Assembly (NCBI GenBank): GCA_036250195.1
Contig: JAVHZZ010000003.1
Span: forward strand, 296,017,565-296,081,564
DNA from: Mixophyes australis
Taxonomy: Eukaryota; Chordata; Amphibia; Anura; Limnodynastidae
Direction of reading: 5' to 3'
DNA length: 64,000 bases
This document shows, in pieces, positions 13,201-28,200 of the stretch; the stretch's first letter is position 1, and the number at the start of each line of letters is the position of its first letter. The notes below the pieces were generated by a model. That model saw only the letters and a program-made list of their open reading frames with translations. It searched no databases and was not told the DNA's origin. Made by a program: the position numbers and the translations under genes.

Positions 13201-16200
13201 TGTTTCCTTTCTGCAAACAACCTATTGGATCCTCTTTAATAAGGTTTTTGCTCCCACTCCACAGAGACTGCGCTGACCAAGGTTGTCATTGATCTGATCA
13301 CAGCTAAAACTAAAAGGTGATTACTCTCCTCTAATTCTCCTGGATCGCTCTGCTGCATTCGACACTGTTGACCACTCTCTCCTCATACAGACGCTACAAT
13401 CCCTAGTTCAAGACACTGTCCTATCCTGGTTCTCATCCTACCTATCCAATTGCTCATTCAGTGTTAAATTCTCTAGAACAACCTTCATTCCGCTTCATTT
13501 ATCAGTTGGAGTACCACAAGGCTCAGTCCTAGGTCCTCTTCCTAGAGAAGTGGTGTAGATAGAGAATAGCAAACTAATGAGCTCCTTTGGATTTCAGTAT
13601 CATCTCTATGCGTATGATACACAAATTTATCTATCCTCTCCTGATCTCTCGACATCTGTGGTGTCTCGCATTACTGACCGTCTTTCTGCCATTTCATCTT
13701 GGATGCCCTCTTAAGAACTCAAACTCAATCTCTCAAAAACAGAATTAATATTCCCACCCAATAGAAACTCCCTGCCTGACATTTTTATTTCTATTGACAT
13801 GACCATAAATCCCACCCTGCAAGCTCGCTGCCTAGGTGTAATCCTTGACTCGCAACAATCCTTTGTTTCCCACATCAACTCTATATATACACATGCTGCA
13901 TACATCTAAAAAACATTTCCAGAATACCTACATATGTCACACAAGACACTGCAAAAACTTTAATTCATGCATTCATCTCCCGCATCAACTATTGTAATTA
14001 CCTCCTTCCTGATCTTCCCAAAATCCGACTCGAGCCCATACAATCTATTTTGCACGCAACGGCTAAATTGATTTTCCTTGCAAATAGTTTTTCGTCTGCC
14101 AAGTCACTGTCAGTCTCTACATTGGTTGCCTATTTTTCAACGAATCCAATATAAAATTCTACTAACATACAAGGTCATCAACAAAATTGCACCGCCATAC
14201 ATCTCCTCACCCGTCTCAAAGTTATCGCCCAACTCTACACCTCCGCTCTGCACAAGATCTGCGTCTCTTCCACTCATCACTTCCTCCCATTCTCGGTTAC
14301 AGGACTTTTTTCGGACTGCACCCACTTTATGAAATTCACTCCCTCACACCACCGGACTTTCCTCTAGTCATCAAGCGTTCTCTGAAAACACCCCTCTATA
14401 GACAAGCTTATAATATTTCTCTACCACCCTGTTAATCTCCCTAGGGTACCCTATTACAACCCTCTGACCAACATAGCTGTATGACTGAGCTTACAGCCCA
14501 CTAAATACTAGCTGGACAAATATTCATTATGATGTAGCACTTACCCTTATGTATCAAACCACTGTCCCATAGACTGTAAGCAGGGTCCTCTTACCTCTCT
14601 GTATGTATGCATTATCCAATATTGTTTTATTACTGTTTGTTCCCAATTGTAAAGCGCTACGGAATCTGCTGGCGCTATATAAATAAATGTTGATGATAAT
14701 GATGTATATTTAGAGCTAAGCATAGACTCCTTATTGTAACATAGCTTTAACTTTGACCAGGGTGGGATGAGGCAAAATGTATTATATATACATGGGAAAT
14801 GTTTACAATTGTATAGTGTGAGATTGTCTTGAAGCCTACAGGATATGTATTCATTAAAGAGAATACTGGAATAATGCTTTATGACACTGCAAATATTGCA
14901 CAAGATCCTGACAATCACATAACATTAAAAGGAGAACTCCACCTTTCCAAAATGCAATCTAAATTCAGAATATTTTTTGCATAAAAATCACTTGCTTGCA
15001 TTTTCTGCCTGCGCTTACACCGTCTCCCCTGGTTATCAGAGGAAAAAATCTACCCTGAGCAAGGCAAGGGGGTAAGCAAGTTCTCCCTCACACGTTAGGG
15101 GCAATTTAGATAGCTTGAAGTTAATAAAAATTAGTCATGGATGTGATATCCTCTATAAAGCCACTTCCAACTGATTTTTTTTTTTCTTCTTAAATGTGAT
15201 GCTCTCTATTTTACACCACAATTTTACACCATCTGTGTGAATGCTTGAAATCAATTTAAGGCTTATGATTGCCCCTTGTTTTTCTGCAAAAAGAAAATGA
15301 TACATTCATCTCGTGTGTATAATAGTTATATACAATTATTATTGCTTAATATGCATTTTTTCTTACCTAAAAGTCATAATGTGTCCATTGGCACAGAAAC
15401 ATGCAAGGCAGCTACTATTACTCAATGACACTATATCTCCACGGAGGACAAAAGAAGTCTCTGTAATGTTGTGTTTATAAATGCAGTTCTGGGAGGGCAG
15501 TGAGATCACCTTCGCTTGTTTTTCAGAACATATCACTGCATATTGGTTTTCACTGATTTCCTGAGACGAAGAGGGTGAGACGGAAACTGGTCTCCGCTTT
15601 TTCAATCGCTCCCTATCATCCTTATCTTCAGGAACATTTGGTTCCCTCCAGGGTTCAGATGCTGGTGGAATTAAAGCTCCTAGAGAGTCCAGAAATGCCA
15701 TTCTCAAGATTGCACCCTTTAGCCTCAGAATTGTTCCTGCAGAAAAAGAGAAACCATTAAACGCATTATACTCTACAAATAGCTACTGCTCTACAACCGT
15801 ATTATACATACACCTGTGCATTGTAACTTCACAATTATCTATTCACAGCTTTTCAGGTTGAACAGGCAAAAGCAACTCTGCACAGTTGTGCCCCTTCCCA
15901 GGTTCTACAGTCTAACCACACTGCATGGCAACAGTCAGTCAGTCCTTACAAGTCATACATCCAATCATGGATGAGCAATTTCTTTGATCACATAGAAATA
16001 TATTCACTATGAATGGTACTTACCACTTGGAGATACAATAACAGGCTGAAGAAGTCTCTGATCTCCTCCCGGTGGCAGGTTTAGAACAATAACTAACACA
16101 GTACCTAGCGTAGTTCCAACCCATAAGCATGGGGATGTTGATATGTCAGGTTTCCTAGTAAATGTCTCACAGAAATGGAGAGCAGATATCGCCTCCCGTG

Positions 16201-19200
16201 ACTCCTTGTCTATGCTGGTCACACTGGAACTCCGGGACCGGCTGAAGGAGTTGTCTCTGACATCTATGATTATGGTAGACATGTTAGATCATAACGCAAG
16301 CTTGTAAAAAAAACTGCTCAAAGTACTTTGCAACCTTGTTGATTGAGCAGTGTTATTCAAACATCAGATATAAAACAAAAGACAACATTGCTTTTCTACT
16401 ACACAACTGAAATCGTCACAGTAGGTTTTCAGCAAATTGACAGCTCCATACAGAGGACCAAAACTTACAGCAATTAAACCTTGCACGCATTGATTTGGCC
16501 CGATAACCAAAATAGTGCAATATTATCCACCATGTATGGTGATGTACCTTAAGTATTGCAAATCAACATCTACATTAATAATTGAAAACACAAATAATTT
16601 ACTATTGTTACATAAAATATATAAAAACACATCTTTATAACGAGAAAAGGAAAAAGATCCAAAACATGTTTTCTCGTTGCTTAGCATACAAAATGTCACA
16701 AAATAAATGAATTATTCTTCATAGGCATATAAGCCAATCTGAGGAAGTATGTATTAACATACTGTGACCATTTTTAAAATGGTCAAGATAAGGCTCCATA
16801 CTAATGGTTATTTATTACCTTCCTGATTGCCAAGTACCTATCTAAATCCTGTTAGAAACAGTTCCTGACAGAAGCTAGATAGGCTGTCTGCCATGATGGC
16901 AGGACAGCAGTAGAACCAGTCTGCCAGTGACAGACTCCATTTTAAGTACCCAAGAACCAGTTTATTTAAATTCCAGGCACCTGATCGCTGTATGTTTAGC
17001 ATTCATTAAAAATGCTATGTATCGTAAGGTGAAAAAAATGTAAATAGTCTGGGGACAGAGGATAGCCAATCCAGCTCTGCCCTACATTAACTTAATAGTG
17101 AGCTGCTGCTAGCTGGTATGTTAGACAGTATAATCCTCACTATTACAACTAATCCATTGTACAATATAAAATTATATTAATATAAAATATGCCCACTCTC
17201 TCCGACACTGGCGCATTTTACATAAACACGGATGCAAAAATGCAGATGTCAGGCAGAATGCATGTGGCCTCAAACCTGAAAAAAAAGCCTTGACCCCAAT
17301 TGTTGTCTGCCCCTCTTCTTCTAACTCCCGTACACAAGGAAGTGATTTATCCCTGTACAGCTGTAATATAACTTCAATATTAAAAATAATTTAAAAAAAA
17401 ACAACAAAAAACTAGAATTAAAAATACATCCCTTTGTTCAAAGTCTGCCACAGCTTTGAATCCCAGAGACAAAGTACACATACTCAGAACTATCCAGTTA
17501 AATATGACCGTGAATTAATGGGGATGCACTAATCATGTATGTGGTTGTTCCTACAAAATTCCCAAATTAAAAATCATATTCACTTAAAAACACCATCATA
17601 AGAAATCCCTGTCTCTCCCACCCTCCCAAAAAAAACAAAAAAACAAACACAATATTAGAGTTGCAGAGTAAAAAATAAAAATGATCATCAGTGCACCCAT
17701 TGCACGACCAAAACCAGTGGTTGAAATGGAAATAAAGATGTGTCAGAAAGGAAATGTTAAGTGGCGTGATGAAAATTTCATGGGAATGTAAGTGAATGGA
17801 ATTGGATAGTTTTACAATGATAGCAGTGGGAGAAGTGTCGGTATGGCACACCACAGTATCCACCCCCACGGCGACCACTGACTAAAACATGACAATTGTT
17901 CTGGCCATAAAGGGGTGAATAACTACTTGTTATCAAGCTGTTGAACTGAGGAATACATTTGTAATTAGTTAAAAAAAAAAGTATCAATTTTTTTTTTTTT
18001 TTATTAATTTGGTTATTTAACCCTCACGTTTCACTCCTAACATAATACATATACCAGTTTTGTTACAACTAATCTATGTCGGTGCGTAATGCATCTCATT
18101 AATGACACTGTGATTATTCCATGCATATTTATAACCAATAGACTTATTTCAAACAGATTTCTTTCTAAATACCTCAATATGTTTAATATGGAATTTTATT
18201 AAATGACCAATTAACAATGTTATTGCTAAATGTCCAACAAATGTTTTAGTTCTATTTTAGCCAAATGTATTATGTAGCCAATACCTAAAACCAAAAGATA
18301 ATTATATGTGAAACATATAGCAAAGGGTATTTATTTTTCCATTTACCTTACAGGTAATCTATCTACAGAATTATCATGGATATAACATATGGCTATATTA
18401 TTTTGACATTAAAAATATATTACTTTCTTATAATGAAAATAAATATGTATTTTTACTTCATGTAGTTAATGTTAATTTGCATTTACAAACCGCAATGTTT
18501 CTATAGGGGAATGAAGCTGTAACTATCAAGCAGCATCATCTTTGAATTCTAGAGATGGTTTTCATTGTGGAATTATTTGAGTGTCATGTTTCAAAGCAGC
18601 CATTGGGCGTTTATATGCTCCACACAGATCAATGGAATATTTAGTATTGACCAATTTCAACGAACATCTATTCTACTCATATGATTCAGCTTTAATATAG
18701 GTAGCCTTTAATAATTGAATGTTATTCATGGCATTTTGCCATTTTTATATTTTCTCATATCTCCTATTACTTGAAGAGTTAGAGTAAAATAAAACTACAC
18801 TCTTACTACCATATGAAACACCACTTCACTTATAACTGGCAGTAAATATGCACTCTAACTTAATTGTATGTGTTAAAATTAGTTTGTATAATATTTTCCT
18901 TCTGTACGGTCCAGAGCAAAAGTGGTTGTTTCTGTCAGTTTCTGGCTCTTCCACCCTGACCTGCACCAGTGACATTATACCCCATTATACCTGGAGGAGT
19001 ATGGCTGAGGGGCCTTTTGTATAAAAACACGGAAATTATAAGACTTAGAACTATGACCTGAATGCATGGTATAGGGATCGGAAGAGTTAATAACACTTTA
19101 ATTGAAGCTATATAAAAGATCTGCAACAGGGACATCCCTCTTGACGCATTCATTACTCAAACATAAATGGGAAAAAAAAAATAGCAAGTCTTTAATCAGT

Positions 19201-22200
19201 GATACCTCACAACAGCACATGTTGCTTTTCTTAAAACATATTTATAAAAAAATAAATCTTAAAAAGTGTAAGGCTTCTTACCTATTGAAGCTAAAAATCT
19301 TGCTTGTACTAGGTAACTGCTATAGGGACAGAAGTCACTGCTTCCAATGATCCCATACGCATTCGCCTCCTGTATTTCATTCACCCATTACTGACCACGA
19401 GTGCCAGGCCTGGCTACCACCGCATGTCAAACACAACAGTGTTTGACATACTGTGTCACTGATTATCTCCTAACACCACTGGGTAACCAGCCTAAGAGAT
19501 ATTTGTGGAATATTTTTTTTCAACTATTTAAAATGCAAGAGACACATTAGGTCTTTTTTCAATCAATTCCCCCACCTATATATAAATGGTGGCAGATTAC
19601 TCTCCCGGAGAGCGCATTTAGCATTATCTGAAAACAAAAAGTATTCTCCTGTTCCTATGCTGGAAAAGGCGCTGTGTGGGCATCAAAAGGTCTGGTGCAA
19701 TGGCACTAGAGTAGCAAATAGCTTTCACAGTGTGCAATTCAAATCTGCTGATGTCTGCCCAATTATATCGGCAAATACTAGGTACACTCTACTAAACAGC
19801 GTATATAGTCAACAATTGTAGTCTAACAGGGTGTTTAAGTGGTAACAGACCCAATTGGTGGACTCTATGTAAACAATTTAATGAGGCTAGCCTGTATATA
19901 CTTTTGATTTACAAAGTTGTAAATTGGCTGATTTTGTCATCTCGCTTACTTACAAAGAACAAAATTTACTCCTATTACCTTCAGGGAAAATCAGGGCTTA
20001 CCTAGTTCAGGCTTTAATTCTGTAGGCAGGCTTAACTTCCTTGACATCTTTGCTGAAAGATAAAGATAAAATAAAAAAAAACAACTTAACAGATAACATC
20101 TCACTTGTTTTGTCATGAAATAGATTTGCCCATTGGTCATGCTAGTGATTATTTTAGTCACTGGAAAGATTACAAAGATTACAAGGCTGAAAACAGAAAT
20201 TAGTAAGAGTTAGTATGACTGAAGATTTGGGTTTGATTGTAGTTTGTCTAAATTCAGAATTCTAGTCTAAAAAATAAAATCAGAGTATACCAACTCACAA
20301 CACAATAAATATTTTGTAAACTCTCTAAAATGTTACCCAGACTTCAACAAATACATAATAAAAAAATATGAATATAACGCAGTTTACAGAAAGTGAGGAT
20401 TCTTCAGTCCATGTTGCACTGCCCCTGCGATGACCTGTATACAGTGGGGTTAATATATCAATTTAATAAAATCCATAGAAACCAATAATTTCGTTCTTTT
20501 CAGCCTTGAATAGTCAGACTAGTAAAAGCTGATATTGGATTGGTTGCTATGTGGTTACCGAACATCACTGCTCTTTGTTCAATGTTATTAAAGGGGTAGA
20601 AAACACAATGGCATGATAGCTGTCCAGGTGACTGGACAGCAGTGGGATTTACCTGGCCAAAAAGGTTGATCCAGTACTGGATATGAGCATTACGAGATTG
20701 GTTTATATCCTGCCCCTTGGCAAGGTATGTCCTGCTGCTGCCCCTTTAAATAACACACAATGTTTTATTTTGGGTAGTGTGTTGCCTGTTGAGGTAGATT
20801 GAATCAGCTATGAATGGAGCTCAAAGAGAAGCTGATCAGACACACTGATCTAAAAGTGAAATGACTGCTGCACATGCTATGTTACAGGGTGAAGGTGTGG
20901 GAATCCCTGTACTCCTCTCTGGGGAGTTACTAAATTTACTTAACCACAGAGAACGTCCAGGCAGTGATTTAAGTTAAGGCATAGTGTATAAGCTTAGGGA
21001 CAATTGTAGGCTTGCTGGGGCTCTTAAATAATTTGTACAACTTAGGGTGGAAATTTTGATCCCCAATGCTATGTTTTATCGCTATTTACAACGTCACCAT
21101 ACCTTAATAGCCCAGGATTTGAGCGGGGAGTCCTTTCCCTTAAAGATGGAAATCCTACTTCAGGCCTTCAGTTAATCAAAGCTCACCTCCTCTACATATT
21201 CTTATTTATAGAGTGAATATGCTACAAAAACCTTATACAACTAAGGGAGAAGTGGGAGGAGGATCTCGGCCCACTCCAAGGTGAGGAATGGGGGATGATT
21301 CTTAGCAGCTTCCGCAGCTCAACTGCCTCATTGTGCAGAATATCTGAATCTGCTGAAATTTCAGAGCATACCTTACTCCTTGTTGATTGGCAAAATTTAG
21401 ATGTGGCCAGACTTCACTGTCCGAAACGTGGTGGCAATTTCTGGCATCTCTAATGGCAGTGCCCTAGAATCAAGAGCTTTTGGTCTGTAGTCATTAGGTG
21501 TGTCAATAAAACTGGGGGGAAGGTAGAGTTATATTCGCCTAGCACCTGCCTTTTAGGTTTGCTTTTTGTTTAATAATGTAAACATTTCTGCACTGATGTA
21601 CTCATGTTGTCCTTATGACTAATACCTCTGAAACTAATGACTTGTCTTGCACGGCATTCGTTTGCTTAACATGCGATTGTGGGCAGTTTCCATTTTACCT
21701 GCCTGTTTTTCTTTTAGTATTTTGCTTGTGAAACTAAGTTAATAAATAAAAATACACTGAATTTAAAAAGAAAAAGTGAAATGGGTATTGTGATCTGGAA
21801 CATCAATGTACAAATAGAGCGTTACATATCAAATTATAATTGAAACTCTATTTAACTTAAATATATATGGTTTTGTAGGTTGTAAAGTTTATTTTATTAT
21901 TTTATATTGTTTATTTATTTATTTTTACAAATTTGCTATCCACCAATCTTTTGTAGAATGTGGTTGATGCGGTTTGGCTCTTACAATTGCAAATATTGTC
22001 TCTGCACAAAACATGTATCCTTATGATATACTTCCTGGTCTATTTTAATGGTAATTGAAAGCAGTCTATGACCATAAAATAAATTCAAACTCTTCTGTCC
22101 AGTCACAATGACAAGGTGGTAGGGGTGGGCATGTATGAATGCTTCTATACTATGCCCAACTCATTTACCATTTGTATCAGATTGAGGCACCCAATATTCT

Positions 22201-25200
22201 GCTAGAGAGTATCTAACCAATGGTATAAGCTAGGCAGGCCATTTTAGTTACAAAACAGAACCTATGGGTCTATTACACTTAATGGAGAAAAACATTTTTC
22301 CATGATGGTGTACAGCTCCAGGCAAGTCAGAGTGACAGGAAAGCAGGATTATGATAGTTTATGATCAGTTTACTTAGGACAGTGATCAGTTTTTATTACG
22401 CATTAAAAGTTAGAGATAATATCCTTTAGCATTATGCTGCAACATATGAGAAATGGACTTAATATAACCAGACTCTCGATCACCAAAACCCTTAACAAAA
22501 ATGTTGGAGACATGGTGATACAGATCTACTTAATGCAACAGAGGCCTGAACTCTGTTCTTTTAAATATCAGCACTATTTATAACCGTGAAACTAAAAGAG
22601 CCTAAACAGAGATTCACTGCACATGCTCAAAAAAGCACCCCTGGATCACTATCAGGCATGTGGAGAATGCAGTTGGAAGATTGCCACCATAAGCCTACAT
22701 GTGTGGTCATGTTTCCACTAAAATAACAGGTTAACAATTTATTTACATTTGCTGGTGGGTTCTGCATACCAAAGTCACTGACAACAACATTTTCCACAAA
22801 CCACCTGAATGGAAAATGAAGACGGTAAGACTTAATTAAGAGCTGCTAGGATAATGCGATTTGCTTTACATAATGAAATTAAATTTAATTGTGGTGTTGG
22901 ATATTAGATTTGTCTATAGGCTGGTATGACATATCTACATAGACGTCAAGAATTCATACATTGTACAATACATTTAGTCCCATCCTCACATCGCAGGCTG
23001 GGCTGGGGGGCATCTGTCCCCCTGGCTGGTCCTATAGTGGGCTACCTTGGGCTGGGTCACTGGGCCACCTGCATTGTTTCCCTTTAGATGTTCCTAATAG
23101 GCTTCTGAGTCTAGTCTTGCCCCCAAGGCTAAAATTTGGCACATCACTATGTTCTACTCAAGTGTGTGTATGCTCCTAGGGAGGGAAGCACTTTCCCTAC
23201 ACAGCCCATATACCAAACTCATTTCCAGTTTCATAAGCAAAGAAAACTTAAGAAATGAGAAATCACTTATCTGAAATGAAGATGATTATGTTTGACAGCA
23301 ACACCGTAGTCTGTTCTGTTTCAGACCTAAAAACATTCTATAATCCTGTATAAAAGGGTGTGCATGGTAGATGTACATGGCTCAAGAGAACAGAGGTCAT
23401 GTGTTTAAATTGTTCCTGACCTTACAAAAAATAATTTTTCGTTTGGCAGACCTGCAAAATCCAGTGTATATGTGCTTAATTTCAGATGAGCACTCCGTTC
23501 TATAAAATGTACTTAATTAGAATTAGTAATGAGAACACAATACCAACAAAAAAAATATAAGGATGTTAAGTTTAAAATGATCTCTTATTGATTTCTCAGG
23601 CAACTCCCTTCCATTGTGACCGATCTTCAGCTCTCAACCATCTGCTGAAGAGATCATGACTTTGTACACTACAGAAATCTGCCTACGCTGCTGGTCATGA
23701 GTGTGCACACACTTCTACATTTGCCTCAACGTTCCATCGTTGATCGTGACATTTAGGAAGTTTAGAAAACCAAAATGAACAGATGCAATGTACTTTGGTA
23801 CAATAAAACATGATCGTGGGAGCGTAAACACTGGCAAAATCTGACCAAATGGTTGTGTATCGAGTGATGTGCACGATAATTGAATTCGTGTGTACCCAGC
23901 TTAATGTAGCAGTTACAATATATATGTAACTATATATGCTTCAATAAAAAAAAAATATATTTGATCCACAGGATTTACCACCTCCTTTGGCATCTTGTGA
24001 CATCTACGTAATTTGACTTATTTTTATTATGCAGTTTATTGTCAACACTATGTAGCTAGGACCTAGTTATAATTTCTCTAGCTTGCACAATAATGACATC
24101 AGGCACTTCAACATGTTCAGTCTAAATCTTATTCTAAATTAGCCTACAAGTCATTTTGTATTATGTTGTGTTACATAAAGGCTAATACTATACCTGGGCA
24201 CAGGGCTCTTGCAGAGGGAACCTTTGAACATCACTTAAGAGTTTGAAGCAAAGCAGTATCATTGGTAAAGCACATAATCAGCTAATCACACAAAATTTTT
24301 AGAACAGGCAATTCAATACATTACTTATATGCTTGAACACAATGTTAGTACATGAACAAAAAACAAGCAATGATTTACAGTATTACCATTCACGACCGCT
24401 TCCTATCTCCATAGGAAGAAAATTAAGCAGATTTCTTGCCAAATACCACATTCCAAAAGCCAACATATGGACCAAGTGCTCAGTTCCCCTCACCCGGTGT
24501 AACTGGTTAAGTAGCAAGGCTCAATATACAAATACAACTAGTCGGGTTAGCCTTATTAAAGGGTCTATTACTTTTATTTTCTTTACCGATATTGACCCAC
24601 ACTTGTTATCTTCACAATGGAAATTTAAATTAACATGTCAGTTGGGTGCCAGAGACTGTTATATTTATTGAACCTTGCTATTTCCCAGATAATTCCTACC
24701 CAATTAACCAAGAAAAGGTTTTATCCTAGAAAAATTTGAAGAATTATCCCATCATCCCTGATTTTTGTTAATTAAGTTTCCAAACTCCACACAGAAGCAG
24801 CCAAGTGATTACCAGTTTGCAATAAAAGAAGAAAGTGTTTACCTTTCCCCTTGTGGTTAGTTTGGCACAGAGCAAGACACAAGAATAGGATAACAGGAGA
24901 ATTGTGTCTGTCCTACCTATATCAGTGGCTACCGCCCTGGAAAACTTTCTGCCCTTGCTCTTCACTGCAAATAACACGTCAATACAAGATGTCAGTGTCT
25001 AACATCAAGGTGGGTGAAGCTGTATGAAACGGTGTTATATTATGAACATAAATACTGTACCATTTTCTATAAATATTTTCATTGATTGATCATCATCCCA
25101 AGATGTGGGAGAGCCACAACCTATACAAGTGAAGACAAAATTTAATGCACACATACAGCACAAAATCAAGCTAAACATGAAATGGCGCCACTGTGGTTTT

Positions 25201-28200
25201 CGCAAAGCAAGTTATTACTGTTAAAAAAAAGATCATGTTATATCAATGACATACAGAATTATAAGTGGCCTATGTTTTTTTTTTTATGTACCAACTTCTA
25301 TTAAGCAAATAGAACAGAATAACCCTTCCTTAAATCAAAATAGCCATTCATACATCTCGCACAAATCTAAAAGATACAGGGTCAAAACTGTGCCTAGGAA
25401 TTGTGGGTAGTGACATTCAAATAACCCCATTGTTTGTCTTTAGCTCTTTAAAATAAGTCTTGTGCATTAAAATAAAAAAGGTACTAAAAAAAACACAAAA
25501 AAACCCCCCACTTAATTTGTATACAACCCTAATCAGGTGTTATGACATGATCCAGGCTACCTAGCAATAAGGTGAGATCAGAGACTGTCCAGCAGACATG
25601 GAACCAAGTCCCAGCATGCCCCAACAGCCTTAGTGTTTATTATAAATTTATAGCGCTAATCATATTACAAGTGCTGTATAGAGAATATGTAATCATTCAC
25701 AGTGTCTGCCCCATTGGAGCTTACATTTAAATTCCTTACCAGACACACTCAATCATTAGGGTCCATTTTGTCAGGACCAAATAACCTACCAGTATGTTTT
25801 TGGGCACTTCGGAGCACCCAGTGGAAGCCCATGCAAATACAGGGAGAACATACAAAATCTACACAGATAGGGCCCTAGCGCTGAGGCAGCTATGCTAACC
25901 TCTGTGCCACCGTGCTTATAGTATCAAATAGGCTTGTGCAAAAAATCAAAATGCTCTACACTGTATATAATACTGTGGTATCCTTGAAACAAAAGAAAAT
26001 AATTTGAGTTCTATAAGATTAAAATCAAACTTCAGAATGGATGTACTTTGAGTTGCGGCCATACACTTAATATTGTTTGAATGAAAAATCAAGTAGTACA
26101 TTCCACCTTAAAAGTCCAAATCTCCTACCACCCCTTTTCAGTTTCTCTACTAAAATACAGTTTGTTCCGTAAATTATTCATACCCAGATATCTGTTGGTC
26201 TTTACAAACCAGAGCGTATCTGCCGAAAACTGGGTGACTCTGAAAGAGAACACTAGAAAACACCTAATGTGTCTTTGGGGCACTCTAAGGACAATAAAGT
26301 AAATTAGTATAAAACTTACTGAAATTTTATTAGTATATCTTAAAATATTTGTAAATATTAAGAAAGAGTGAAATATTAAACAAGTATATGGTATAATTTG
26401 ACCGAAAAAAATAAAAAAAACTGTTAAGATCGATAGAACAACTATCGAAACGTGCTGTTTCTCCAACGTATCTGCATTAATTAGATAATAATTGAGATCG
26501 GGGGTTATGTTGGGATTTCTACCCAAATATAACTGTTACTGGGTTATAATGAAGGTCTGCTAACAAATAGCCATATCTAGGAAGGTATCCTACTGGAATA
26601 TAATTAGTGATTCACATCCTACTAGGAACATTGCTACCAAGACTGATAATAACGGTAATATATGTCCAAATACTATTGTACTAGTAGATGATAGGAATAC
26701 TCACAGAACAGAGTACATGAGGAGTTAACTATAGCAATTTAGGATTGGTTTTAATTAACCAACCAAATTGAAACAAATGATATATAAAGCACCTTAACTA
26801 TGGCATTACTCACTCTTGAAAAAGTTCCCTAAGGGAACGAAACGCGTAGAGGAGTACTAGGAACATCGTGACCAAAACCTCAGTGTAAGTACTGATGTAA
26901 TTTGTATGTCACAATAAAGTTTTTTGTATTGATCCATTGCTTTGGTCTTCCTTGGTTGCCGTGCACGCTTTGGAAAGGCACTGTCGGTGGCTGTGATATA
27001 CAGTGTCCAACGCTGGAGGATTTATCACTCCATACGAACTACATTACCCAGCATTATCCACTATTTCTGGAGTGGACACGGAGATCATCAGCAGCGCTCA
27101 CCACCGCGAGGCTTAAATCCTATCCAGGAACACAACTTGCCCAAACGGATGATACATCCCCACAGAACGGAGAAGATTGATTTATTGTGTGGCACAACAC
27201 CGTCTTCTAGACTCTAGTCTATAACGGTACTATTTATATTCCAGCTCATGCCTTTTTTTCAACCTTTATTCAACATTCAATTTGAACAATATACTAGATC
27301 ACCCCAAAGGAGTATTGGCTGTATGTTACCAGTGCATGGGTGCAACCAAGTTCCACCCAGTGCACGTTTTTATTGATGTATGTATATTGATGTGTAATTT
27401 GTTTATGTGGAGTTATATGTTCTATTACTGAAGCGCTATAGGATTATATTACAGGATTAACATTGGGCTCTTGGGAGAGAGTCTCTCTATGTGCTGCTTG
27501 TGATAGGGTGTATGTTTTTATTTCTGGATTTGAGCGCTTGTTCCCAATATACTCTATATATATGTCCAAATAGCCTAAAGGGCTCCTATTAATAGGTGGA
27601 TTTCTGTACTTCTTACAGTCAGAAAACTGGGTGACACCTTGGCTGGACAATGGCTTTGCTGGCAGTACTGCAGGATCAATGGAAGCCTCAATCCACTGGA
27701 TTGTGCTCAAGGAGGATACCCCAGGGGTTGACTGGCTGTGTATTTCGTATGTCCCATTATGTTCCCCCTTCCCTTGTAGTATTACTGTATTGCAGTATTA
27801 CTGATTAATTAAAATGCTATAGTCTTTTGGTGATTTGGTTAAATGGAAAAATATTCAAGATACTTGCCTACTTGTGAAAACCGTTGCCTAAACAAACAGT
27901 ACGGAGTCAGGGAATAGGCTGAAGCATAAACCTGGTAATGCTGACTTGGCATGTCAATCCTCGTCTTCGGTTAACTGCCAGTTAGTAGGTAGCCAGATGT
28001 CCCCAGTATTGTAATACTCCACTGAAGTGCTATACAGAGAGCCAGGAACTCCTCTAAGCATCATCTCTAGGCACCAACGAAATTACACATTACTTGCTGG
28101 GCTTTATATACATCAATACCTTCTACTGAAGGATTTGTTTCTGATATTGGAGCGCCATTGTTTACATAGCCAGGAAACCTCTACAAAGCATAGATGAATA

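Larger units (their letters stand above)
8634..15366 (-). other. stxbp5 intron W15/W16, transposon-rich
   Basis: A 6.7-kb intron, about half of it recognisable repeats: a 5' SINE part (9485-9700), a zinc-finger/recombinase-like relic (about 10230-11380), a SINE split by a hAT element (11573-12340), a LINE-tail fragment (12419-12492) and a 2-kb L2 LINE (12695-14706). The remaining parts, 8634-9480 and 14710-15366, are AT-rich with nothing recognised. Confidence 0.75.

Noticed and set aside
14078..14435. Open frames as small host proteins
   Set aside because: They are pieces of the L2 LINE C-terminal region (LHWLPI..., APPYISSP).
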